Source: Eutrophocola sp965662685
GTDB taxonomy: Bacteria; Pseudomonadota; Gammaproteobacteria; Pseudomonadales; Pseudohongiellaceae
Direction: 5' to 3'
Assembly: GCA_965662685.1 (NCBI GenBank)
Contig: CBFIIQ010000026.1
Span: 1 to 46,027 of the forward strand
DNA: 46,027 bases
Both the position numbers and the translations under genes were made by a program. Numbering within the stretch: the stretch's first letter is position 1; each line of letters starts with the position of its first letter. Shown here piece after piece: positions 34,874-42,046 of the stretch. Below the pieces are notes generated by a model, which was not told where the DNA came from, did no database searches, and saw only the letters and a list, made by a program, of their open reading frames with translations.

Positions 34874-35506
34874 ACCTGAATCCTGAATTGTTTTTAAACC
34901 AGAGAGTTTTTAGTTATTTCGTCAACACCAGCTTGATAAAGGGATCGCTGAAGATAAATATCGGAAGATAAGATGTGAAATAGTATACAAGAGCATTCAT
35001 CGATAAGGGAGACCCTGCAAAGCCGGGAGCAGACGGAAAATATATTAAAAACAGTAATCCCCTGTACTGCCCTTATTTTTGGGGAAGCCCTTTTAAATTC
35101 CTCTCCTGTTCTCAATAGGGTCAAAATTATATCCCGACCACAGCCCTAAGCTGGATTCAGTGCATGAATACGCTGAATCATGGCTGGTAACATTTTATCG
35201 TCTAAACAGAAAAAATAGTGATCCGGTTAAAATTTGTTACCGTAATTGTTACCGTGATATGAAATTTGAACGCTTTTCCTTGTAAATCCGGGCTTTCTAA
35301 TTATAAAGCCATTGATTCCGCGACAAAAAAGCGAGTAATAGAAAGAAATAAAGTGGTTTTTTTGCCCAAAATGGTAACAAATTCACACTATTTGATGATA
35401 TTTCTCTCTATTTGTTACCTATAAAGGTAACACTATGTTACCATTCGCCTGCGCTTCCAAAAGAGGTGTGGCTAATCATCTAAATATTCTTAAAAGGAGA
35501 CAACTG
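34874..35506. promoter_or_regulatory. Intergenic region with seven TGTTACC boxes
   Basis: No credible gene of usual size lies here. TGTTACC or its complement GGTAACA occurs at 35186-35192, 35235-35241, 35247-35253, 35373-35379, 35413-35419, 35426-35432 and 35436-35442. The fifth and sixth form a perfect dyad (35413-35432). TTGTTA (35412) and TATGTT (35434) are 16 bases apart and could be -35 and -10 boxes, so the dyad would overlap a promoter for the small gene downstream. The left 300 bases hold only short hairpins, such as GGGAGACCC at 35008-35016. Confidence 0.7.
35413..35432. promoter_or_regulatory. Perfect operator-like dyad
   Basis: TGTTACC-TATAAA-GGTAACA is a 20-base sequence with identical 7-bp arms in inverted orientation, typical in form of a dimeric repressor site. 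A third arm (TGTTACC, 35436-35442) follows after three bases. I do not recognise the matching regulator. Confidence 0.7.
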
Positions 35507-35617
35507 ATGACCGTTAAATTTAAAAACTCAGAAACAATTGAAGAAGTTGTAGTAAGCACTGTCAGCACGCTTTTAGTTCTGGCTGTACCAATGCTAATCA
35601 TTCTTGCCTCTGTATAG
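35507..35617 (+). CDS. Small membrane protein, 36 residues
   Basis: The ATG at 35507 lies seven bases after GGAG (AAAAGGAG), the best ribosome binding site in this part of the window. The product has a polar N-terminus with Lys and Glu (MTVKFKNSETIEE) and one membrane helix (about residues 14-35, VVVSTVSTLLVLAVPMLIIL). The frame also has an ATG at 35435 that would add 24 residues, inside a TGTTACC box and with a weaker site. I do not recognise a family. It could be a small regulatory membrane peptide, a toxin-like peptide or a subunit of a larger complex. Confidence 0.6.
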   Translation: MTVKFKNSETIEEVVVSTVSTLLVLAVPMLIILASV

Positions 35618-35803
35618 TAATTTACAGAATCAATTATGATCAGGCATTCACCTTCCCCAGGAAACAGTCGAGTCAAAAATTAACAATTCCCCTTAGACTA
35701 TTCCCCTTAATAGTCGCAGTCTGAACCCAGGTCTTCCCCCTTATACCTTGCTAACAGACTGCGCCTGTTCTGTACTCAAAACCTGAATCACATCAAATCC
35801 TCC

Positions 35804-36328
35804 CTAATCGCGAGAGCTAATCCTGTCGACAAAATTACAGGGTCTGTGACGAGAATCCAGCTGCCCCCGAATAATCCCCTCCCAGGCAGTTTTGCATGCA
35901 CCAGGGGAACCCGGCATACAGAAAACCACCGTGTTATTGCTTAAGCCTGCAAACGCTCTTGACTGAATAGTCGAGGAACCAATTTCCTTGTAGGACAGGT
36001 ATCTGAATAGCTCGCCAAAACCATCAATAACAGAGTCCAGTAGTGGCATTATAGATACTACGGTGTTATCCCGTTTGGTAAATCCGGTTCCGCCAGTGAG
36101 AAGAACGGCGTGTACTGGTTCTTCGCCGATCAATCCTTTTACCAGGGCACGCAACGCCTCTACATCATCTTTGCAGATATGTTTTTGATTCAAGTGATGG
36201 CCTTCCGCTTTGAGAGCATCCACCAGATATTGCCCGGAAGTATCATTCTCTTCAGTGCGGGTATCAGACACCGTGACAACGGCAATCTGCAAAGGGGCAA
36301 AATCTTTTTGGGGCTTGTTTCCGGACAT
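35804..36328 (-). CDS. moaB: Molybdenum cofactor biosynthesis protein MoaB
   Basis: MoaB belongs to the MogA/MoaB fold, which adenylates molybdopterin before molybdenum insertion. The 174 residues include IAVVTVSDTRTEENDTSGQ near 15-33, VLLTGGTGFTKRD near 73, DGFGELFRYLSYKEIGSSTIQSRA near 101 and FCMPGSPGACKTAWEGII near 132. The frame continues upstream into CAAGT repeat DNA (giving SLETCDLRLETT), so ATG 36328 is chosen: it begins MSGNKPQKDF, the family start. Neither start has a good ribosome binding site. It lies 182 bases downstream of moaA. Confidence 0.93.
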   Translation of the reverse strand: MSGNKPQKDFAPLQIAVVTVSDTRTEENDTSGQYLVDALKAEGHHLNQKHICKDDVEALRALVKGLIGEEPVHAVLLTGGTGFTKRDNTVVSIMPLLDSVIDGFGELFRYLSYKEIGSSTIQSRAFAGLSNNTVVFCMPGSPGACKTAWEGIIRGQLDSRHRPCNFVDRISSRD

Positions 36329-36339
36329 AATCGTAGTCT

Positions 36340-36367
36340 CAAGTCTCAAGTCACAAGTTTCAAGTGA
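36340..36367 (+). repeat. CAAGTNN heptads upstream of moaB
   Basis: CAAGTCT, CAAGTCA, CAAGTTT and CAAGTGA stand in exact 7-base phase. The middle pair, CAAGTCACAAGTTT (36347-36360), recurs in inverted orientation at 36488-36501. Confidence 0.85.
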
Positions 36368-36487
36368 CATCAACGTTTATAGTTATCTTAGGGGTCAGGG
36401 GTTCAATGGGAGCAAAATGGCTTCAGGAAAATAATTCTTTGGGTGACTTAATTTGGGTGACTCTAAATAGACGAGTTTTACCTGCAC

Positions 36488-36501
36488 AAACTTGTGACTT
36501 G
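36488..36501 (-). repeat. Inverted CAAGT heptad pair
   Basis: On the minus strand this reads CAAGTCA-CAAGTTT, a perfect 14-base inverted copy of 36347-36360. The two copies flank 127 bases and lie between moaA and moaB; TTGGGTGACT also occurs twice in that interval. Confidence 0.85.
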
Positions 36502-36510
36502 CAACTCTGT

Positions 36511-37548
36511 TTACCCGCCCGTCATGTTCATAAAGCGGACCAGTTGAGGCTCATCCTTGTCATAAAAATAATGTCTCAAGGGCTTCAAATCCATAGCCTT
36601 GATTATATGCTCCTTGAGCACCTCATCATCACCTGGATTTTCCCGTAGCACCTTGCGCAAATCCATGGAATGCTCGTTACCCAGACATAGCAACAGCCTG
36701 CCTTCTACGGTCAGACGTACTCTGTTGCAGGTATCACAAAAATTATGGCTGACTGGCGAAATAAAGCCAACTTTACTCGCGTGGGACTCCACCTGGTAGT
36801 AACGTGAAGGGCCTGCGGTAGTCATTTCTATCGGAGTCAGTGGATATCGCTCACTGATAAGCGCCATGACTTCATCATTACTGACCATGGTATCGCCCCG
36901 CTCGTGGTCCGACACCTCGCCCAAAGGCATTTCTTCGATATAGGCAATATTAATTCCAAGTCCCAGAGCGTATTCAAGCAGGTCCAGTACTTCATGCTCA
37001 TTACGCCCTCTCAGGATCACCGAGTTAAGTCTGATGGCGTCAAAGCCTGCCGCAACAGCAGCTTCTATTCCTCTTTGTACTTTGTCCAGCTTCCCGGTTC
37101 TTGTCATGCGTTGAAAGCTTTCTGCATTGAGACTATCGAGACTGATATTAATACGGGTAACACCGGCTGCCTTGAGAGGTACAGCCAGTTTTTCCAATTG
37201 GGAACCATTAGTCGTTAACAGTAACTCCTTCAACCCGGGGAGCTTGCCAATTTTTTCAATCAGGCTCATCACATTTTTACGCACCAGTGGCTCACCACCG
37301 GTCAGGCGCAATTTGTTTACCCCCAGCTCGGTAAATGATTTTGCCACCTGGTAAATTTCCTCAAGAGAAAGCACCTGTTTTCTGGGCAAAAAGGTCATTT
37401 CCTCGGACATGCAATAAACACAGCGAAAATCACAGCGATCAGTAACTGACAGGCGCACATAGTCAATATGTCGACCATGCTGATCCACAAGCATGGGAGC
37501 TTGCTCAGTCGCATTCTCTAAAGACCCTTGATCAGACACTGTGCTCAT
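36511..37548 (-). CDS. moaA: GTP 3',8-cyclase MoaA
   Basis: MoaA is the radical SAM enzyme that starts molybdenum cofactor synthesis from GTP. The 345 residues carry the first Fe-S motif CDFRCVYC (Cys39, 43 and 46), RLTGGEPLVRK near 80, TTNGSQLEKLA near 112, the C-terminal second cluster ligands in FCDTCNRVRLT plus LLLCLGNE, and the conserved Gly-Gly end (NMTGG). The N-terminal 20 residues are variable. It pairs with moaB downstream, and modABC lies 3 kb away, so cofactor and metal supply are close together. Confidence 0.97.
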   Translation of the reverse strand: MSTVSDQGSLENATEQAPMLVDQHGRHIDYVRLSVTDRCDFRCVYCMSEEMTFLPRKQVLSLEEIYQVAKSFTELGVNKLRLTGGEPLVRKNVMSLIEKIGKLPGLKELLLTTNGSQLEKLAVPLKAAGVTRINISLDSLNAESFQRMTRTGKLDKVQRGIEAAVAAGFDAIRLNSVILRGRNEHEVLDLLEYALGLGINIAYIEEMPLGEVSDHERGDTMVSNDEVMALISERYPLTPIEMTTAGPSRYYQVESHASKVGFISPVSHNFCDTCNRVRLTVEGRLLLCLGNEHSMDLRKVLRENPGDDEVLKEHIIKAMDLKPLRHYFYDKDEPQLVRFMNMTGG

Positions 37549-37685
37549 TGAATTATTCGCCTATATCCTTGTTTTTCGTAAGGAAAAAATAAGTTGTAGA
37601 GGACAAAATTATACAGGATTCACCAACCTAACGGAATGTAAGACTACCACCCCGGTTATTCGCGATGGGTCCACACAGAAACCTG

Positions 37686-38315
37686 CTACTTGATAATATC
37701 GGGGCGCCCGGGAGAATCTGCACCCTCAAGCCAGGCCTTACCTTCCCCATAGAGCTTTTCGATTTCAGGTCCCTTCAAGCCCGGCAAACCGGCTTTCGCC
37801 ACCGCATATCCAATCTGGGATTGCAGGTAGGCAAGGTGGCAGTAGCCTTCGGGAAAGCTGGCCAGAACATCTGGATCAAGGGCCAGCGAAGCATTCGGAT
37901 CTACCACATCAAGTCGGTCCTTTTCATAAACAGGCTGGCGACGCACCATACCCCAACGCCCTTCACGCTTTTCAAAAAAATCATAAAACCTGCCGGTACA
38001 CACAACATCCACCAGCACATCATGTACCGGAGCACGCTGATTGATCGTCATTTTGGTCTGGGCGACAGCTCTGTCTCCCGAGACATCACAAGTAAAGCCG
38101 CCATGAAAATGAATAATACTGACGCCCTTTTCAAAGCCTTCACGGCGCGCTCTGATAAAATCATCAGACGGAGCCTGAAACCAGGTGGCACACATAAAAC
38201 CGTCATCATGCCAGCACTCGGCAAAACGTTCCCAGTTGCCGGAATCACTGAAAATCGCCCAGTTATCGATCAGTTCGCGAATTTCTCTCTTGTCGTCAAT
38301 TACCTGTTTGTCCAT
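37686..38315 (-). CDS. SnoaL/NTF2-like domain protein
   Basis: The 209-residue protein has an N-terminal SnoaL-like domain with DDKREIRELIDNWAIFSDSGNWERFAECWHDDG and a run of sheet strands (KMTINQRAPVHDVLVDVVCTGRFYDFFEKREGRWGMV); a helical C-terminal extension follows (YLQSQIGYAVAKAG). Such folds are found in isomerases, hydratases and dioxygenase small subunits; the reaction is unknown here. ATG 38315 has GGAG eight bases upstream; the ORF reads further to 38363 without a better site. It is divergent from the LigJ-like gene, with 295 bases between the two starts, which suggests shared control. Confidence 0.8.
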   Translation of the reverse strand: MDKQVIDDKREIRELIDNWAIFSDSGNWERFAECWHDDGFMCATWFQAPSDDFIRARREGFEKGVSIIHFHGGFTCDVSGDRAVAQTKMTINQRAPVHDVLVDVVCTGRFYDFFEKREGRWGMVRRQPVYEKDRLDVVDPNASLALDPDVLASFPEGYCHLAYLQSQIGYAVAKAGLPGLKGPEIEKLYGEGKAWLEGADSPGRPDIIK

Positions 38316-38610
38316 TACATCTTCTCCAATCGGTCCATAGCAAGTATCAATAGCCAGATACAAACCTATTATTTACTTTAATTATTAGTTATATCTTATT
38401 GTTTTTGATACATATAAATAATTCTATACTTTTCCAGGCATAGGCCTTTTTTGTTTTCAGGATGACAGTTTACACCGGGATGGCGTCAGCATGACAGCCG
38501 TAACAGTCAAGCAGAATTTTTAAGGTTTCAAGGTGATTTGCTAAGGAATACATCACACAAATTTGCTATCTTAGCGGACTGAATTTTTCTATGACCGGAG
38601 ACACAGAAGT

Positions 38611-39618
38611 ATGATTATTGATTGTCATGGCCATTACACCACTGCACCGGATGCACTGGGTAACTATCGTGAGGCCCAGAAAGATGCACTTAAGTCAGAT
38701 CCAGCCCATATTGGCGAAAAAGGCAACATTGATATTTCTGATGACCAGATCAGGGAAAGCCTGGAAAACAGCCAGCTTAAACTGCAGCGCGAAAGGGGCA
38801 CCGATTGCACAATTTTTTCTCCACGTGCATCCTGGATGGGTCCGCATGTGGGTAATGAATGGACCAGTAAATTCTGGACAGAGCACACTAATGAGCTTAT
38901 TTATCGGGTCACTCAGTTATATCCACAAAACTTTATTGGTGCCTGCGCCCTGCCCCAGTCCCCTGGTACCGATTTGAAAAACTCGGCTGCCGAACTGGAT
39001 CGCTGCGTTAATGAATTTGGTTTCGTCGGTTGTAACCTGAACCCTGACCCTTCCGGTGGAAAATTTGATTCTCCACCAATGGGCGACCGCTATTGGTACC
39101 CTGTTTATGAAAAAATGGTTGAGCTCGACGTTCCCGCCATGATTCATGTCAGCGGCTCCTGTAACCCGGCCTTTCACTCTACGGGCTCCTATTACCTGAG
39201 TGCCGACACCACGGCTTTCATGCAATTAATGCAAAGTAGCGTGTGTCAGGATTTCCCTACCATCAAATTCATTATTCCCCATGGTGGCGGCGCTGTGCCT
39301 TACCACTGGGGACGTTTCCGCGGACTGGCCGACATGCTTAAACTGCCGCCACTGGATGAGCTGTTAATGAACAATGTGTTTTTCGACACCTGCGTCTATC
39401 ACCAGAAAGGCATTGATATGCTGCTGAATGTGATTGATAACAAAAACATACTGTTCGCCTCTGAAATGGTCGGTGCAGTAAGGGGGATTGACCCGGAGAG
39501 TGGCCAGTATTTTGATGACACCAAACGTTATATTGATAATGCGGCAATTTCAGATCAGGAAAAAGCGAATATTTTTGAACATAATATAAGGAAGGTATTT
39601 CCACGTTTAAAAGTATAG
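38611..39618 (+). CDS. ligJ: 4-oxalomesaconate hydratase (LigJ type)
   Basis: This amidohydrolase (cog2159) matches LigJ, which hydrates 4-oxalomesaconate in the protocatechuate 4,5-cleavage and gallate pathway. The 335 residues start MIIDCHGHYT, so His6 and His8 are metal ligands; His179 (MIHVSGSCNPAFHSTG) and Glu285 (ASEMVGAVRGIDPE) complete the site I recall for LigJ (178 and 284 there), and His224 lies in IIPHGGGAVPYHWG. Glu at the last position is the feature that separates LigJ from other members. No ligI, ligK or dioxygenase genes adjoin it, so the pathway must be elsewhere or the substrate differs. Terminator follows. Confidence 0.85.
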   Translation: MIIDCHGHYTTAPDALGNYREAQKDALKSDPAHIGEKGNIDISDDQIRESLENSQLKLQRERGTDCTIFSPRASWMGPHVGNEWTSKFWTEHTNELIYRVTQLYPQNFIGACALPQSPGTDLKNSAAELDRCVNEFGFVGCNLNPDPSGGKFDSPPMGDRYWYPVYEKMVELDVPAMIHVSGSCNPAFHSTGSYYLSADTTAFMQLMQSSVCQDFPTIKFIIPHGGGAVPYHWGRFRGLADMLKLPPLDELLMNNVFFDTCVYHQKGIDMLLNVIDNKNILFASEMVGAVRGIDPESGQYFDDTKRYIDNAAISDQEKANIFEHNIRKVFPRLKV

Positions 39619-39632
39619 TGATAGAGAAAAGA

Positions 39633-39656
39633 AAGAGGCTTCGGCCTCTTTTTTTT
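39633..39656 (+). terminator. Rho-independent terminator after ligJ
   Basis: AAGAGGC (39633-39639) and GCCTCTT (39644-39650) pair with a TTCG tetraloop, followed by a T run to 39656. It lies 15 bases past the ligJ stop. Confidence 0.93.
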
Positions 39657-39799
39657 GCAAAAAAAGATGGCAACAGGCAACCGCCCTCACCTGTCATGCA
39701 ATGGATATCTCTCAGCCCCGATCAATACAACAAATGTATAAGTGTTATTAATTATTAAATATACTTAATACATCACCTGAAAACTCGAAAGGAAAATTT

Positions 39800-40162
39800 A
39801 TGTCTACTCAAGATTCCTGCGTTTCCATAGTTCCCTACTTTAAAGTTCATGAAGGCAGACTGGCTGATTTTAAAGCCTTGGCCGAACAGTTTGTCAGCCA
39901 GACCAGCGAGGAAGCACAATGCCTTTATTATGGTTTTTGCTTTAACGGCGATGAAGCTCATTGCCGTGAAGGTTATCAAGGCGCGGAGGGCGTTCTTGCT
40001 CATCTGGATAACGTCGGTCAGCTGCTGGAAGAAGCGTTGCAGATTGCTGACCTGACCAGACTTGAAATACATGGCGCTAAAAACGAACTGGCTAAATTGC
40101 ATGAACCCCTAAAAGAAATGAATCCTGCTTATTTCATTCTTGAATATGGCTTCCGCCATTAA
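39800..40162 (+). CDS. ABM-like dimeric alpha/beta barrel protein
   Basis: This 120-residue protein resembles the antibiotic biosynthesis monooxygenase (ABM) or YgiN-like fold: VSIVPYFKVHEGRLADFKALAEQFV at the N-terminus, CLYYGFCFNGDEAHCREGYQGAEGVLAHLDNV in the middle, and a hydrophobic strand at the end (YFILEYGF). Members handle quinols or act as dimers with unknown substrates. GGA lies nine bases before the ATG. A likely -10 element (TATACTTAAT) lies near 39759. Family is a fold guess. Confidence 0.7.
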   Translation: MSTQDSCVSIVPYFKVHEGRLADFKALAEQFVSQTSEEAQCLYYGFCFNGDEAHCREGYQGAEGVLAHLDNVGQLLEEALQIADLTRLEIHGAKNELAKLHEPLKEMNPAYFILEYGFRH

Positions 40163-40166
40163 GCAC

Positions 40167-40205
40167 GCTGATGGCTCCTCACCTTGGCTGACGGCTCCTC
40201 ACCCT
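40167..40205. repeat. Imperfect 20-bp tandem repeat
   Basis: GCTGATGGCTCCTCACCTT (40167-40185) and GCTGACGGCTCCTCACCCT (40187-40205) differ at two positions. They sit just downstream of the preceding stop and just before the next start. The upstream edge of the following frame crosses the second copy. Confidence 0.75.
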
Positions 40206-40207
40206 AT

Positions 40208-40522
40208 ATGACAATGGAAGAAAAGAAACAACAGCTCCCCGGCAAACGTAAGCCTCTTTTTACAGCAGTTTCCTTCGCCTGCCTTTTGCCTGGATTCACT
40301 CTCACTTTTATAATGTCATCAAAAATTGATCATGGGGAAACGCTGGCTGGCTACAGTAGCCTGGGTATTTTGCTGTCGTATACCGTTGCTCTTGTGCTAA
40401 GCGGACTGGTGACAGGACAAATCGGCCTGATCCGCGGAGAGAAACCTTTGGCTCTGCCTGTGCTGGCTTTGATCATTAACGGCATAATGTTTATTGCCGT
40501 TATTGTGAATATTCCCGGATGA
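40208..40522 (+). CDS. Small inner-membrane protein, three helices
   Basis: The 104-residue product has a basic start (MEEKKQQLPGKRKPLF) and three membrane segments (about residues 18-37, 46-67 and 78-102, ending LIINGIMFIAVIVNIPG). I do not recognise a family. ATG 40208 or ATG 40214 are both possible; neither has a strong ribosome binding site. A TTG further upstream at 40184 lies in a tandem repeat and is less likely. It lies between the ABM-like gene and modA, with no clear functional link. Confidence 0.6.
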   Translation: MTMEEKKQQLPGKRKPLFTAVSFACLLPGFTLTFIMSSKIDHGETLAGYSSLGILLSYTVALVLSGLVTGQIGLIRGEKPLALPVLALIINGIMFIAVIVNIPG

Positions 40523-40548
40523 TCCTATGCGCGTAAATAAAGCAAGGT

Positions 40549-40580
40549 TAACCCGGCAAGTTCATGCTTGACGCGGGTTA
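40549..40580. promoter_or_regulatory. Stem-loop in the modA leader region
   Basis: TAACCCG (40549-40555) pairs with CGGGTTA (40574-40580), with an inner CAAG/CTTG pair (40557-40560, 40567-40570). It lies 37 bases before modA. TTGACG (40568-40573) is in it and CATAAT is at 40603. There is no long T tract, so a regulator site or processing element is as likely as a terminator. Confidence 0.45.
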
Positions 40581-40616
40581 GCGAAAAAGCCGTTCATTCT
40601 GGCATAATGCCCACCT

Positions 40617-41378
40617 ATGAATCGCGCACATCAACCACATCTGAGTTCTCTCTCTATTGTTTTCCTGCTTATTACAGCAATGGCAAGTAGCTCCCTGTTC
40701 GCTGCGCAAGTCACTGTTGCCGTCACCAGTAATTTCGACTTTACTCTGGATGAACTGAAGCAGGAGTTCGAAGCCATGAGCGGGCATAGCGTAACTACTG
40801 TCCCGGGTCCCAGCGCAAAACACTATGGCGAAATTATGCAAGGCTCTGGCTATGATATTTTTCTTTCAGAAGATGAAATGCGCCCCCAAGTGCTGGAAAA
40901 TCAAGGCAGAATAATTCCCGGCTCACGCTTTACCTATGCCCATGCCAGGCTGGTATTGTGGAGTATTGATAATCGAAAACTCACTTCAGATACTTTATCG
41001 CAAGGCGAATTTGAATTTCTGGCAATAGCCAATCCCCGCCTGTCTCCCTATGGCAACGCGGCAAGGGAAATACTGGAGGCTATGGACAGCTGGGATGCGC
41101 TACAGGAAAAGCTGGTGATTGGTGAAAATATCGGGCAAACCTACCATTTTGGTATCAGTGGCGAAGTGGATATGGCATTGATTGCCTTTTCCCAGATCAT
41201 ATTCGGCAAGTTTTTACAGGCCGGTAGTTACTGGCTTATTCCCGAGAATCTTTACACCCCTATTAAACTTGAGGGTGTCAGGCTAACTGATAACAGTGCC
41301 GCAAAGGATTTTATCGACTTTATGAAAAGCCCTCGCGGGAAGTCCATTATCCAAAGTAATGGATTCTCCGTCCCGTGA
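40617..41378 (+). CDS. modA: Molybdate ABC transporter, periplasmic binding protein
   Basis: ModA binds molybdate (and often tungstate) in the periplasm. The 253 residues start with a signal peptide ending near ALFAAQ at 29. The mature part has VTVAVTSNFDFTLDELKQEFE, GPSAKHYGEIMQGSGYDIFLSEDE near 64, ANPRLSPYGNAAREILEAM near 138, and YWLIPENLYTPIKL near 208, where the ligand-binding pocket is formed. The stop overlaps the modB GTG by 4 bases. No modE gene is nearby, and the 94-base leader shows no ModE-type site I could name. Confidence 0.95.
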   Translation: MNRAHQPHLSSLSIVFLLITAMASSSLFAAQVTVAVTSNFDFTLDELKQEFEAMSGHSVTTVPGPSAKHYGEIMQGSGYDIFLSEDEMRPQVLENQGRIIPGSRFTYAHARLVLWSIDNRKLTSDTLSQGEFEFLAIANPRLSPYGNAAREILEAMDSWDALQEKLVIGENIGQTYHFGISGEVDMALIAFSQIIFGKFLQAGSYWLIPENLYTPIKLEGVRLTDNSAAKDFIDFMKSPRGKSIIQSNGFSVP

Positions 41379-42046
41379 TTCTAGGCGAAGCTGATTTAAC
41401 CGCTTTACTGCTTACGCTTAAACTGGCTTTGGCATCCACACTTATTTTGCTTGCCCTTGGTACTCCCTTTGCCTGGTGGTTGGCCAGAACCCGCTGGCGC
41501 TTTAAATATTTTATTGAAGCCATGATTGCGCTACCCCTGGTACTTCCTCCCACGGTACTGGGTTTTTACCTGTTACTGCTACTGGGTGCCAACGGACCAA
41601 TTACAGCTCTCGGCGCCGCACCACTAGCCTTTACCTTTGGCGGCCTTGTTATTGGCTCGGTGATTTATTCCATGCCCTTTGTCATCCAACCCTTGCATGA
41701 TGCATTTCAAGCTATCGGGAAGCGTCCGCTGGAAGTAGCAGCAACATTAAGAGCATCACCCTGGGATCGTTTTGTTACTATCGTCCTTCCCCTGGCAAGA
41801 CCTGGCTTTATTACTGCCAGCGTACTTGGCTTTGCCCATACTGTTGGGGAGTTTGGAGTCGTGCTGATGATTGGCGGAAACATTCCCGGACAAACCCAGG
41901 TACTGTCTATAGCCATTTATGATCATGTCGAAAGTATGGACTATGCCAGTGCACACTGGCTTTCAGGCGCGCTGATAATACTCTCTTTTATCATGCTGGT
42001 TTTGGTTTACGCCAGCAACAGGCGCTTCAGGATTTTTAAAGTATGA
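41375..42046 (+). CDS. modB: Molybdate ABC transporter, permease
   Basis: ModB is the inner-membrane channel of the molybdate transporter. The 223 residues have about five helices and the coupling loop that touches ModC in VAATLRASPWDRFVTIVLPLARPGFI near 128-153 (EAA-type). GTG at 41375 overlaps modA and is the only sensible start. The ATG of modC overlaps its stop by 4 bases. The last residues RRFRIFKV end a helix facing the cytoplasm. Confidence 0.96.
   Translation: MILGEADLTALLLTLKLALASTLILLALGTPFAWWLARTRWRFKYFIEAMIALPLVLPPTVLGFYLLLLLGANGPITALGAAPLAFTFGGLVIGSVIYSMPFVIQPLHDAFQAIGKRPLEVAATLRASPWDRFVTIVLPLARPGFITASVLGFAHTVGEFGVVLMIGGNIPGQTQVLSIAIYDHVESMDYASAHWLSGALIILSFIMLVLVYASNRRFRIFKV

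Noticed and set aside
34996..35042. Resemblance to a GEMM (cyclic di-GMP) riboswitch: GCAAAGCCGGG after a GGGAGACCC hairpin
   Set aside because: The first conserved arm (GGCAAACC-type) is missing and the downstream gene is about 470 bases away. Only a short core string matches.
34894..35124. 76-codon minus-strand frame
   Set aside because: No family, no ribosome binding site, and an unlikely composition with scattered cysteines. Treated as chance.
35435..35617. Longer version of the small membrane ORF starting at ATG 35435
   Set aside because: It starts inside a TGTTACC box and has a weaker ribosome site than ATG 35507, though AAAGG seven bases upstream keeps it possible.
36329..36373. Longer MoaB with an N-terminal repeat-derived peptide
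   Set aside because: The extra residues come directly from CAAGT repeat DNA and are not found in the family.
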